From NCBI RefSeq assembly GCF_003383095.1, contig NZ_PSYW01000006.1, positions 1 to 54,591 of the forward strand: 54,591 bases of DNA. Direction: 5' to 3'. The notes beneath the pieces were generated by a model. That model was given only the letters and a program-made list of their open reading frames with translations. It searched no databases and was not told the DNA's origin. This document shows, one piece after another, positions 1 through 8,246 of the stretch. Position 1 is the first letter of the stretch; every line of letters begins with the position of its first letter. A program made the translations under genes and the position numbers. Origin of the DNA: Haloferax sp. Atlit-12N (lineage in GTDB: Archaea > Halobacteriota > Halobacteria > Halobacteriales > Haloferacaceae).

Positions 1-127
1 CCCGACCACCCAGCGTGTGAGTGGATCCAACAGCAGGTCCCGCCCGAGGGCCTCCCATATCACAAACTGGTCGACCTGATGCAAGAGGCCAAACGCCGGT
101 TCGTCAAGGACCCACCGTCGTCGACGC
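1..127. repeat. Terminal direct overlap, left copy
   Basis: These 127 bases are repeated without a mismatch at the right end (54465-54591). The reading frame of the gene that runs off the right end continues correctly through this copy to a stop at 172-174, so the ends join into a circle or a permuted concatemer. The exact length of 127 matches the largest k-mer of common short-read assemblers, so this is most likely an assembly overlap. A packaged terminal repeat is less likely but not excluded. Confidence 0.95.
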
Positions 128-174
128 ACGTCGTCCACGACTGGTGTCGCCACGAGATTCGGGAGGTGAAGTAG
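1..174 (+). CDS. Probable Mu-F/SPP1-gp7-like head morphogenesis protein, C-terminal part
   Basis: This is the 3' end of the gene that starts at 54024; joined across the circular junction the protein is 204 aa. The C-terminal part has a CEWI segment, then a HDWCRH segment and a short beta strand. That spacing resembles the C..L...HP.CRH end of Mu-F-like minor head proteins. Its place between small and large terminase is unusual for that family, which normally follows portal, so the assignment is an inference. The stop TAG (172-174) directly abuts the ATG of the next reading frame at 175. Confidence 0.5.
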   Translation, partial: PDHPACEWIQQQVPPEGLPYHKLVDLMQEAKRRFVKDPPSSTHVVHDWCRHEIREVK

Positions 175-428
175 ATGGCTGAAGCTCACGAAAGTGGAAC
201 CGAGGGCCCGATACCCGCGCCAACGGGTGCCGGGTTCCCCCGGCGGCACGAGCCCACAAGAACGTTTCCAATCAAACGCTTCTTTCGGGCGTTGATAAAT
301 CTGCCGCTGGTGAGATGCTTTACCGCATTTGGAAAGAGCTTGAAGAAATTTGGATCGAGTACTACGAAGGCGATGTCCGGCGCGACAGGCGAATTTACTC
401 ATACACACTCACAGGTCGGGTGGTGTAG
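175..428 (+). pseudogene. Small gene before terminase, coding frame changes inside it
   Basis: An ATG at 175 directly follows the previous stop and opens a frame that encodes MAEAHESGTEG and then loses halophile character. In the -1 frame, codons from about 243 to the TAG at 426-428 encode acidic, well-formed protein (for example WKELEEIWIEYYEGD). Joining the two frames at the C5 run near 235-240 gives one coherent protein of about 84 aa that ends just before the terminase start at 432. Either one base is missing in this sequence, the gene is mutated, or the ribosome shifts by -1. Staying in the first frame would give an 86-aa product ending at 435 with a poor composition. No function recognised. 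Confidence 0.5.
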
Positions 429-431
429 CCC

Positions 432-2099
432 ATGAGTACGACCGCCAACTCCGACTCCGACGCCGTCACCGAGTCGCTGGCGAAGCTCGTCCGGGACCGT
501 CCGACAGCCCACCCGCTCAGCTTCTCGATCAAGCACCTCGGGACCGACGGCATCCTCGCGCCTCCGCGTCACCTCCAGGACTGGTACCAGCACATCTGGG
601 AAGCCGTCTTCGACGAGCGGGCGCCGAAGAATCTCGGGCTGTTCGCGCCCCGGAACTACGCGAAGACCGTCTCGACGATCGAGGTCGTCCCGGCATGGCT
701 CGCGGTCAACTTCCCGAGCATCCGGATGGCCATCGTCTCGCACAAAAAGGACCACGCCAACAAGCGGGCGAAGACGGCGGTCGCGTCCATCGAGGCGGCG
801 TGTGAGCGCTACGGCGTCGACGTCTACGACGAGTCGAAGACGACGATCCAACTTGACGCCGGCCGCACGAACATCGAGCCGACGCTCGAGCCCGTGTCGA
901 TTCGGACGTCGGACACGGGGTCGCACTACGACGTTATCATCTACGACGACATCGCGACGCTCGCAAACCAAACGACGGCGCTCCGGGGAACCATCTCGGA
1001 GAACTTCGAGGAGTTCGCCGACAACGTCGCCGCCAAAGAGGGTGCGACAGTTCTTCCTCACAAGTCGATCAACATCGTCATCGGGACGCGTAAGACGCCC
1101 GAAGACGTCTACCGCGAGCACATCCTCACGACCAACAACCCCGAGTGGGACGACTTCATCGCCCGGAACGTCTCGCGACCGGGATGGGCCGCTCGCGTAT
1201 GGCGCGCCACTCCCGACTGGCAGGTCATCGAGAACGAGGCGTTCGAGGTCCACGGGACCGACGGCAACGTCTACGAGACCATCCGGGACGTCCCCGCCGA
1301 AGTCGAGATCATCGACGACGGCATCCAGCCCGCCGGCGACACAGAGTTCCGGACGCTCTGGCCCGAGTTCGAGCGCCCCGAGACGGTCCTGACGAAGGTC
1401 GTCTCGAAGGCTGGCAGCGCCGGCCTGTGGCGCGCGGAGAACCAGCAGAACCCCGAGGCAGCGGTCGGCCGCGTCCTCGACCTCGACTGGCTCCGTTTTG
1501 TCGACCCCATCCCACGGGACGACTACGACGCCCTGGAGTGGTACGCCGGCCTCGACTTCGCGAACCCGAACAACCTCGCCGCCGAACAGCGGGGCGAGAC
1601 GGACTACTGGGCGCTGGGCGTCGTCGCGTACGACCGCGAGAACGACCAGCAGTACGCCGTCGACGTCTGGCGTGACCGCGGGTTCATGTGGAAAGAAGCG
1701 GCGACCGACTTCATCGCCGCGAACCTCTCTGGACTACCCATCGGCGAGCTGTTCGTCGAGAGCAACTTCGCCGGCGAGGAAATCGCGGAGGTCATCGCAG
1801 ACCCCGAAACGTACGAGGAGGCCGCCGTCGACGAGCCCTCGTATCGTGTGACCCCAACGGCGTCGAACGGTGAGAAGGAAGACCGCCTTACGCGCCTGGC
1901 CAACCGCTTCCAGCAGGGGAAGATCAAGGTCGCATCGAAGGAGAACGAGCGCTGGGAGTCGTTCATCCGCGAGGAGTGGCTGCCGTTCCCGGACGCTGCT
2001 CACGACGACCGCTTCGACGCACTCGAGATAGCGTCCCGCGGTCCGGAGGGCACGGTCAACCGTGTCTCCGGCGACGACTTCGAACATCTCGACTGGTGA
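432..2099 (+). CDS. Terminase large subunit (TerL)
   Basis: This is the ATP-driven DNA packaging motor that docks on the portal and cuts concatemeric DNA. The 555-aa length is usual. The N-terminal ATPase has a degenerate Walker A (FAPRNYAKT, residues 71-79), Walker B (DVIIYDD, 167-173, with the catalytic Glu position read as Asp) and a coupling motif III (NIVIGTRKT, about 214-222). The C-terminal RNase H-like nuclease shows GLDFANP (D375), a Glu in FVESNF (E443) and HDDRFDA (D525/D526/D529), the expected three-acid set. It is followed 9 bp later by portal, as in most tailed viruses. Confidence 0.95.
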   Translation: MSTTANSDSDAVTESLAKLVRDRPTAHPLSFSIKHLGTDGILAPPRHLQDWYQHIWEAVFDERAPKNLGLFAPRNYAKTVSTIEVVPAWLAVNFPSIRMAIVSHKKDHANKRAKTAVASIEAACERYGVDVYDESKTTIQLDAGRTNIEPTLEPVSIRTSDTGSHYDVIIYDDIATLANQTTALRGTISENFEEFADNVAAKEGATVLPHKSINIVIGTRKTPEDVYREHILTTNNPEWDDFIARNVSRPGWAARVWRATPDWQVIENEAFEVHGTDGNVYETIRDVPAEVEIIDDGIQPAGDTEFRTLWPEFERPETVLTKVVSKAGSAGLWRAENQQNPEAAVGRVLDLDWLRFVDPIPRDDYDALEWYAGLDFANPNNLAAEQRGETDYWALGVVAYDRENDQQYAVDVWRDRGFMWKEAATDFIAANLSGLPIGELFVESNFAGEEIAEVIADPETYEEAAVDEPSYRVTPTASNGEKEDRLTRLANRFQQGKIKVASKENERWESFIREEWLPFPDAAHDDRFDALEIASRGPEGTVNRVSGDDFEHLDW

Positions 2100-2108
2100 T
2101 AACATATC

Positions 2109-3812
2109 ATGACTGAGCCACGAATGACAAAACTCGGCGAAGACGACAACGGCGAGCTGGTCGCACTCGACTGGCCCGACGCCGACGGCGTCGAACAGAA
2201 GATCCAAGCACAGATCGCCGCGACGCCTCAGTCTACAGATGGGGGCTCTCGGAGTGAAGACAAGATTGGCCCCGTACCGCGCATCTCTGACAAGGGCGGG
2301 CTCTGGAGTTCGATCGACCTCCAGACGTTCACGCTCAACTCGACGGAACTCGCAACGACCGTCAAGCGGTTCCGAGACGAGATGTACCGCAACCAGTTCC
2401 CGGTTCTCGTCCCGGCGTTTACGCACCGCTGCACATCCTGCGGGACGTCCTACGGCGAGGAGCGTGAGACGTGCGAGGTCTGTGGCGGGACAGAGTTCGA
2501 GACCCCGTCGCGAGAGCAAAAGGAACGCTACGAGCAACGATTCGACACGATCAACGACGACGACCAGTCGCTGGCGTCGCTGATGAAGTACGAAGAGGAC
2601 TACCAGTCGTTCTACGGCGTGTCGACTATCCTCGCCCGGCTCCGCTATCAGCACGTCACCAGCGAGACAACAGTTGCCGGCCGGTCGGTCTCCCAAGGTG
2701 GCCGGTGGGAAGCCGTCGAGATCGAAGAACTCGTCCATGCCGACCCGTTGCGCGTCCGTCCGGTCCTCGACGAGAACAACCGCCACGGTGGCTGGTGGAC
2801 GTGCCCGGCGCACCGCGGCGAGTACTGGGAGCACACAGACCTCACGTTCGACGGCGTCGACGCCGACGCCCCTGAGGAAGTCTGCCCCGAGTGCCATGCT
2901 GAACTCGCAGAGGTTGGCTACGTCGAAGTTGGCGGCCGCAACGACGACACCAAGCGGCTCTTCCTCAAGCACGAGGTCATTGACTGGGCGCGACACTATC
3001 CCATTCTGAACGGCCTCGACGGCCGGTCGCCGGTCCTGCCGCTCATCAAGCTTCAGGCTATCCTGCAGTGGTCGCGCAACTATGAGCTCCAGTACCTCAA
3101 CCCGCAGAACGACCAACAGCTCCCCGACAAGTTCCTCGTCGCGTACGGCAAAAACGTCCGGTCGTCGCTCCGTGCGTCGCTCCAGGAAGAAGAGGCGAAG
3201 AACCCGTGGGAGGAAGGCCGGCTCATCTACGAAGGCAATCCCGACGACGTCGAAATCGAGATGCTCGACCTGTCGAGTGACGCCGGGATCAACGGCCGTG
3301 AACCCATGGTCGAGCGTCTCATGTCGCAGGTCCGCGCGATGTTCGGTATCTCCGACGCCATCGAAAACGAACTCTCAGACACGGGCGGCCTCAACGCCGA
3401 GGGCGAGCAACTCGAGATCACGAACGCGGCCGTCGCGAGCGCTCATCAAGACACCGTCGAGAAAGCGCTGAACACGCTCTGCCGTCTCATCGAGCGCGTC
3501 GAAGGGCACTTCGACTGGCGACTCAAGTTCGTCGATCCCGAGCGCGACGACACTTCACTATCGGCGCTGGACGTCCTCGAAGGCATCAACCTCGCTCAGA
3601 AGACCGGGACGAAGGTCTCGGTCGAGGACGGCCAGCTCATCATCCCCGACCAGCAGATCGACCCGGCCGAGCCCGAGAGTACTGGGAACGCTGCGCCGGC
3701 GGACGCCCCACCACCCGACCAAGGCCAACCACCGGGAGAACCCCCGGACCAGACGCCGAACAGCCCGCCTCCCGACCCAACGACCCCCGAACAACCCACT
3801 CCTAACGACTAA
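2109..3812 (+). CDS. Portal protein
   Basis: The 567-aa protein sits directly after TerL. It is predicted to form the dodecameric ring at the capsid vertex through which DNA enters and to which the tail attaches. The central region (LPLIKLQAILQWSRNYELQ and the following segment) and the region around MFGISDAIENE fit the portal clip and stem area. Unusual for the family are two apparent zinc-binding insertions: C108/C111/C122/C125 and C232/H235/C259/C262. The C terminus (about 520-567) is a Pro-rich tail. ATG 2109 and an in-frame ATG at 2124 are both possible starts. The stop overlaps the next ATG (TAATG). Confidence 0.9.
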   Translation: MTEPRMTKLGEDDNGELVALDWPDADGVEQKIQAQIAATPQSTDGGSRSEDKIGPVPRISDKGGLWSSIDLQTFTLNSTELATTVKRFRDEMYRNQFPVLVPAFTHRCTSCGTSYGEERETCEVCGGTEFETPSREQKERYEQRFDTINDDDQSLASLMKYEEDYQSFYGVSTILARLRYQHVTSETTVAGRSVSQGGRWEAVEIEELVHADPLRVRPVLDENNRHGGWWTCPAHRGEYWEHTDLTFDGVDADAPEEVCPECHAELAEVGYVEVGGRNDDTKRLFLKHEVIDWARHYPILNGLDGRSPVLPLIKLQAILQWSRNYELQYLNPQNDQQLPDKFLVAYGKNVRSSLRASLQEEEAKNPWEEGRLIYEGNPDDVEIEMLDLSSDAGINGREPMVERLMSQVRAMFGISDAIENELSDTGGLNAEGEQLEITNAAVASAHQDTVEKALNTLCRLIERVEGHFDWRLKFVDPERDDTSLSALDVLEGINLAQKTGTKVSVEDGQLIIPDQQIDPAEPESTGNAAPADAPPPDQGQPPGEPPDQTPNSPPPDPTTPEQPTPND

Positions 3813-4120
3813 TGACACGAAGCGTCCACACCGACGAGAAGACGGTTGACGTCACCCAGGCCGGTGTTATCGATGGCACCGAACTCGAGATACCCAAGCA
3901 GGAACAGGTGGCTCTCCGAACGACTGAGAACGACGCAGTCACCGGCGACCCCGAAATCGCGCTCCAAGCGAGCATCGACGGGACCAACTGGATGGATGTT
4001 GCGACGGCCACGGGGCTCGAACTCGAGATTCTGAAAGAAGTTCCCGACCCGAAAGTCCGAGCAGCGGTCACGACAACGGCCAGCGCTGGCACGCTCACGC
4101 TGTGGATTTCTGCGAAGTGA
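3812..4120 (+). CDS. Small beta-rich virion protein, possible capsid decoration
   Basis: A 102-aa protein whose ATG overlaps the portal stop. Alternating hydrophobic and polar residues, a Thr-rich C terminus (VTTTASAGTLTLWISAK) and no helix-like stretches suggest a beta sandwich. The pattern (IDGTNWMDVATA...) resembles small phage proteins that hold a signal against a reference strand, found near capsid genes. Function as decoration or connector protein is inferred from position only. Confidence 0.6.
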   Translation: MTRSVHTDEKTVDVTQAGVIDGTELEIPKQEQVALRTTENDAVTGDPEIALQASIDGTNWMDVATATGLELEILKEVPDPKVRAAVTTTASAGTLTLWISAK

Positions 4121-4126
4121 TTCATC

Positions 4127-4429
4127 ATGCCATCCGACCTCCCATCCACGATCAGGCGTGCGCTCGCCACTGAAGACTCGACAGAGTTCGGCGTCGAACT
4201 CTATCGCATCCTCGCCCCGCCCGATGATGATGAGTTCGTCGACTCTGTTCTCGGCATCGTCGTCGAGTTAGAGAGCGGGATGGCCATCGCAGACTGGAAC
4301 ATCGACGCCTGGCCTGACGACGAACAACTCATGCACCCTCACCAGAGCATCTACGGCTCGCTCACGGACCTCGAACAGGTTACTGAGGGCACGCTCGAAC
4401 ACCTCACACGGGTGAACTCTCGCCAATGA
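4127..4429 (+). CDS. Hypothetical acidic protein in head module
   Basis: A 100-aa protein with no family I recognise. It is acidic with mixed alpha/beta character, and its last codons overlap the ATG of the protease gene (4426). Conserved overlap on both sides places it in the head operon. Confidence 0.75.
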   Translation: MPSDLPSTIRRALATEDSTEFGVELYRILAPPDDDEFVDSVLGIVVELESGMAIADWNIDAWPDDEQLMHPHQSIYGSLTDLEQVTEGTLEHLTRVNSRQ

Positions 4430-5187
4430 GCATTCAAGTACTCAACCATCCAGACGCTGGCGTCGACGCGAAGGCCATGGTCGGCGAGTCCATCTCCGAT
4501 ACGTCGGGGCGCGTCCGCAACCGCCGCCTCACACGTGAGGATGTCCCCGACGAGTGGGAGCAGCCCATCTTCGACGCTGAGGACTTCATCATCGAAGGCC
4601 CCGCGTCGGTCGAGATCGTCGACCGCTCGGGGCAGCAGATCCAGATGGACGCCGTCCGGGACGCGCTCGACCGCTTCATGCTCTCGGATCGCGAGCCAGG
4701 CATCATCTCCGACAAGCACGACGACGTCCCGGTTGGCGTCCCGCTGTGGGACTGGACGACCGACGACGGCCAGCGCTACCAGACGGTTGTCGACGGCGAC
4801 ACGTTCCAGCTGGTCGCGAACCTCGGCAACGAGACGACGATGAGCAAGCTCGCCCGGCTGCGCTGCCTCAACGGCGACTACGGCGGCTACTCCATCACCG
4901 TCTACTCGAATCAAGAGGTCGCGAAGCCTGACGGGGCGCGAGTCACGACCGAGTGTGACCTCCACGCCGTCACTATCGGTCACGAGGATCTCGTCATGAA
5001 CCCGGCGGCCGACTTCGACGTCGTCGACTTCAAGCACGGCGACGTACTCGAGGCATCGCTCTGCCGACGTCTCCGTCGACGCGACTCGCTGACTGGTCGC
5101 GTCGAGCAAAAGCTCCGGGGCGATCCGAAAGCCGGCGACGAAGACAACTCGCTCGCTGCTTCCCTTCTTGACCACCTTCGAGACTGA
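4426..5187 (+). CDS. Prohead maturation protease, XkdF/S78-like
   Basis: A 253-aa protein between portal and scaffold, the standard place of the prohead protease that removes scaffold or capsid N termini during maturation. The likely catalytic His is H98 in the ISDKHDD segment and the likely nucleophile is S156 in GGYSITVY, matching the H...G[FY]S arrangement of XkdF-like serine proteases. The last 40 residues are basic and polar and may be a tail that is trimmed. Assignment rests on these two motifs plus gene order. Confidence 0.8.
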   Translation: MSIQVLNHPDAGVDAKAMVGESISDTSGRVRNRRLTREDVPDEWEQPIFDAEDFIIEGPASVEIVDRSGQQIQMDAVRDALDRFMLSDREPGIISDKHDDVPVGVPLWDWTTDDGQRYQTVVDGDTFQLVANLGNETTMSKLARLRCLNGDYGGYSITVYSNQEVAKPDGARVTTECDLHAVTIGHEDLVMNPAADFDVVDFKHGDVLEASLCRRLRRRDSLTGRVEQKLRGDPKAGDEDNSLAASLLDHLRD

Positions 5188-5280
5188 CTAACTGACCGGT
5201 CGCGACGGGCGACTAACCCCCCTGATGACGGAGCACCTGGCCAGGCTCTCGAGGGGGATTTGACGAGGCCACATCTGACG

Positions 5281-6318
5281 ATGGGAATTTTCAGCAACAG
5301 TAGCAGCTCGGTCGACACAGCCCGAGCCGTTTTGGAAGGCCTTCCGGAGGGTGCCTCGCCGTTCGAGATCCTCCAGACGGTCGACCAGAAAGCCGGCGAC
5401 GGCGATGTCGACCCCGACGACGTTGTACAGGAACTGCGCGAGATGAGCGACGAGGTTGACCAGAAGCTCGCCGAGATCGACGGCGCTGGTGTCGACCAGA
5501 AAGATATGCGCGACGCGGCTGGCGCAGTCGCTTCTCGGACGCCACTCTCGGAAGAAGATGCGATGACTGTCTTGTCTGCGACAGTCGACGCCAGCGAACA
5601 GCAGGATGCCTCTGGACTGGTCGACGCGTTCGACTCTGTCCACGGCACCGACCAGAAAGCCGAGAACGGCGACGGTAACGCGCAAGAAACAGATGCAGAC
5701 GCAGACACGAACACGGACACGACTCACATGAGTGACACCGACACCGACGGAGGTACCGATGTCGACCAGAAGCAGACTGACGGGGACATGAACCCGATCG
5801 ACGTCGTCGAGGAGATCGGCGACTCCGAGGCTCGAAGCCTGGTCGAAAACTACGCGGAGTCCATGAACAAGGACGTCGACGAAGTGGCGGCCGAGTGGGT
5901 CGCCGAGAACGTCCCCGGAATGAGCGTCGAGGGCTACGGCTCCAACGGCGACGACGCAGGCGCTGACACCAGCGCCGGCGCGCCGCCGGACCAGAACGGT
6001 GGCCAGCAGCCGCCGTCGGTCGACCAGATGCTCCAGAGCGCGGAGTTCAACGAGCACGTGGCGGCCGCGATCACGAACGACGAGGTCCTCGACGAGATGG
6101 CTGGCGCACTCGGCCAGAAGATGGCCAGCGACGACGAGTTCGCTGAGCAAGTGGTCGAGAAGATGACCGAGAGTGACGAACTCTCGGACAAGCTCGTTCA
6201 GACGGTCGACCAGAAGGGCGACTTCGTCTCGACCAGTCAGACCACGACCACGGCGCCCGGTGGCGAGGCAAAGACCGTCGGTGGGTCGGCAGCGATCACT
6301 GGGGGTGGTGACGAATGA
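5281..6318 (+). CDS. Scaffold-like acidic protein with repeated DQK motifs
   Basis: A 345-aa, very acidic, low-complexity protein directly before the major capsid gene, the usual place of the scaffold. I chose ATG 5281. A TTG at 5260 would add seven residues, but the G-rich ribosome-binding stretch ends only a few bases before it. The tripeptide DQK occurs six times (residues 35, 60, 72, 124, 162, 310), and residues 34-57 and 161-184 are related copies (VDQKxxDGDxxPxDVVxE). An internal ATG at 5728 follows the low-complexity DTNTDT region and could give a shorter nested product. The stop overlaps the capsid ATG. Confidence 0.8.
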   Translation: MGIFSNSSSSVDTARAVLEGLPEGASPFEILQTVDQKAGDGDVDPDDVVQELREMSDEVDQKLAEIDGAGVDQKDMRDAAGAVASRTPLSEEDAMTVLSATVDASEQQDASGLVDAFDSVHGTDQKAENGDGNAQETDADADTNTDTTHMSDTDTDGGTDVDQKQTDGDMNPIDVVEEIGDSEARSLVENYAESMNKDVDEVAAEWVAENVPGMSVEGYGSNGDDAGADTSAGAPPDQNGGQQPPSVDQMLQSAEFNEHVAAAITNDEVLDEMAGALGQKMASDDEFAEQVVEKMTESDELSDKLVQTVDQKGDFVSTSQTTTTAPGGEAKTVGGSAAITGGGDE

Positions 6319-7556
6319 GCGCCCGCGCCAGCACCCACCCGATGATGGGGTACGCTGGGGGCAACTCCCCAGAGCGCTTCCTCGAGTCGAATGTCCTCGG
6401 GGACGTCCCGATGGACTGGGACGAGGGTCTGCTCCAGCGGGCACAGTACGACACGTCCACTCAGGCGCACGTCAACTCGATCTTCAACGCGACGCTCTAC
6501 GCCCAGTACAACGACGAACACAAGTGGTACAACGCTCTCACGCAGGTCGACCGCTTCAACGCGTCTCTCGAAGGCCCGGTCACCGCGAAGGCGTTCCGTG
6601 CCGCGACCACGCCCGTCGACCTCCAGTCGCACTCCGAGGGTGGCTCGGTCCCGGCTGGCCAGACCATGGGCGTCGAGGAAGTCGAGTTCGACCCCAAGCG
6701 CTCGGAGACCGTCATCGAGGTGACCGACCTCCAGCAGATCCGCGCGTCCATCGAAGACGCCGTCGGCTTCGAGGAGTTCTGGGAGCTGCAGGAGCAGCAG
6801 CTCGACCTCGCAATCGACCGCGACGGTATCGCGTCCCCCGTCTTCCAGGGTGACCCTCAGTACGATAGCGTCGACGAGATCACGACCCTCGACCGCGTCA
6901 TCGCGTCGAGCGACGAGGAGGCCAACGCAGTCGACCCCAACGGGAACGCCTACAACGACGGCGACCTCGACTACGGGAGCGTCGACCGCTCGGCCGACTC
7001 GTGGGCCGACTCGTACGTCGACCACAACGGTGCGTCCGGCACTCGGCAGCTGACGAACGATCTGTTCACCTCGTTCCTCAACTCGATGAACGAGTTCGCG
7101 GGCGTCGACGTCTACAACGACGTCGCCATCCTCACGGGCCACGACACCGCGGGCGTGCTATCGGACCTCGCGGCCGAGCGGAACAACGTCCGCAACGTGG
7201 CGGCGATGGCCGACTACACGACCGAGAGCGTCGGTGACGCGGAGTCCATCCGCGGTCTCTCTGGGACTGCCCGCTACCGCGACTACGACGGCATCCCGAT
7301 CATCGGAAACCAGCACGCGATCAAGCACGGCGACATCTCGTCGATCTTCATCGTTCCGACGGACACGATCCGTGGCCAGCCGCGGCTGTCGATCGAGCAG
7401 TTCACGGCGCCGTACACCGAGACGGCCGGCCGTGGCCAGTCGCAGGGGTACCTCGCGACCGGCAACTACCGCGACGAGGCGCTCATGCTCCTCAACCACG
7501 AGGTCATCAACCGCGACTTCGCCTCGTGTGGCCTGATTCGCGACCTCGCGGAGTAA
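6315..7556 (+). CDS. Major capsid protein, HK97 fold
   Basis: 413 aa, the usual size, following protease and scaffold. The N-terminal part is helix-rich with a long QQIRASIEDAVGFEEF-type spine-helix segment. The C-terminal part carries the A-domain-like region with DGIPIIGN and SSIFIVPTDT strands, typical of HK97-fold capsid proteins of this size. An Asp/Asn-rich insertion (about residues 190-235) may be a surface loop typical of halophilic virions. ATG overlaps the scaffold stop. Confidence 0.9.
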   Translation: MSARASTHPMMGYAGGNSPERFLESNVLGDVPMDWDEGLLQRAQYDTSTQAHVNSIFNATLYAQYNDEHKWYNALTQVDRFNASLEGPVTAKAFRAATTPVDLQSHSEGGSVPAGQTMGVEEVEFDPKRSETVIEVTDLQQIRASIEDAVGFEEFWELQEQQLDLAIDRDGIASPVFQGDPQYDSVDEITTLDRVIASSDEEANAVDPNGNAYNDGDLDYGSVDRSADSWADSYVDHNGASGTRQLTNDLFTSFLNSMNEFAGVDVYNDVAILTGHDTAGVLSDLAAERNNVRNVAAMADYTTESVGDAESIRGLSGTARYRDYDGIPIIGNQHAIKHGDISSIFIVPTDTIRGQPRLSIEQFTAPYTETAGRGQSQGYLATGNYRDEALMLLNHEVINRDFASCGLIRDLAE

Positions 7557-7570
7557 GCACACTCACGAGC

Positions 7571-7882
7571 ATGATTCGAACCAGCATCCTCATCGCCCTC
7601 GCGAAGATTCTCGCGAAGGCGATCCCCCAGCTCCACACAACGTCCGACGTCCAGACTGCCGTCGACGCAGTCCGCGCTCGCGACGACTGTCGGGCACGGT
7701 CGACGCCGTACGCTGCCGGTCTCGAAGACGGCGCCGTCTCGGTCGCCATCGAACTGAATGCCGGTTGCACGTGTCGTGGCCGCCAGGCATGCGATCACTG
7801 CGGCGGCGCACACGACTATCCCGAGCCAGGCTGGGCGACTGACCAGACCGGCGTCGACGTCGGCGACACCACCGCCGTATAG
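7571..7882 (+). CDS. Hypothetical protein with CxC...CDHCGGAH zinc motif
   Basis: 103 aa, beginning at ATG 7571. The N terminus is a helical segment (IRTSILIALAKILAKAI) that could be amphipathic or membrane-associating. The C-terminal half has C-T-C followed by CDHCGGAH, a likely zinc site. Located between capsid and connector genes; role unknown. Confidence 0.7.
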   Translation: MIRTSILIALAKILAKAIPQLHTTSDVQTAVDAVRARDDCRARSTPYAAGLEDGAVSVAIELNAGCTCRGRQACDHCGGAHDYPEPGWATDQTGVDVGDTTAV

Positions 7883-7886
7883 ACAG

Positions 7887-8246
7887 ATGACTAACGCAAC
7901 TACCACCACTACTGCCGTGTCAGACGACTCCGACACGCCCGACGCGGAACCGATCACCGTGACCGTTCTCATCGAGGGCTTCGAGTACCTTCGCAGAGTC
8001 GAGGGCACTCACTGGGCCCGTGACGGAGAACGGAACCTCTACGTCTACGATGGCGACCTGACTGTCCTCGAAGTCACGGACGGCCATGTCGTCGAAGTCT
8101 GTCGGGAGAGCCACGTCGAGACAATCGCGGTACGAGACCGAACGAACAGCACCGACCACGACCACGGGCCATCTGAAGACGAGTCGGATGCCGGCGACGG
8201 CGATGACGAGCCCGCCACAACCACCACTACTACGGAGCGTCACTAA
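7887..8246 (+). CDS. Hypothetical acidic protein with Thr-rich ends
   Basis: 119 aa from ATG 7887. A compact beta-rich core (residues 22-80) lies between a Thr-rich N terminus and a highly acidic tail ending in a run of six Thr. The stop overlaps the ATG of the next gene. Probably a small virion protein; no family recognised. Confidence 0.7.
   Translation: MTNATTTTTAVSDDSDTPDAEPITVTVLIEGFEYLRRVEGTHWARDGERNLYVYDGDLTVLEVTDGHVVEVCRESHVETIAVRDRTNSTDHDHGPSEDESDAGDGDDEPATTTTTTERH

Noticed and set aside
399-1253. Long leftward open frames opposite terminase, tail hub and other large genes
   Set aside because: High-GC archaeal genes leave long antisense frames. These are Arg/Val-rich and lack starts, ribosome sites and halophile composition.
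5260-5280. TTG start for the scaffold gene
   Set aside because: It is a weak start placed too close to the G-rich ribosome site. ATG 5281 has better spacing.
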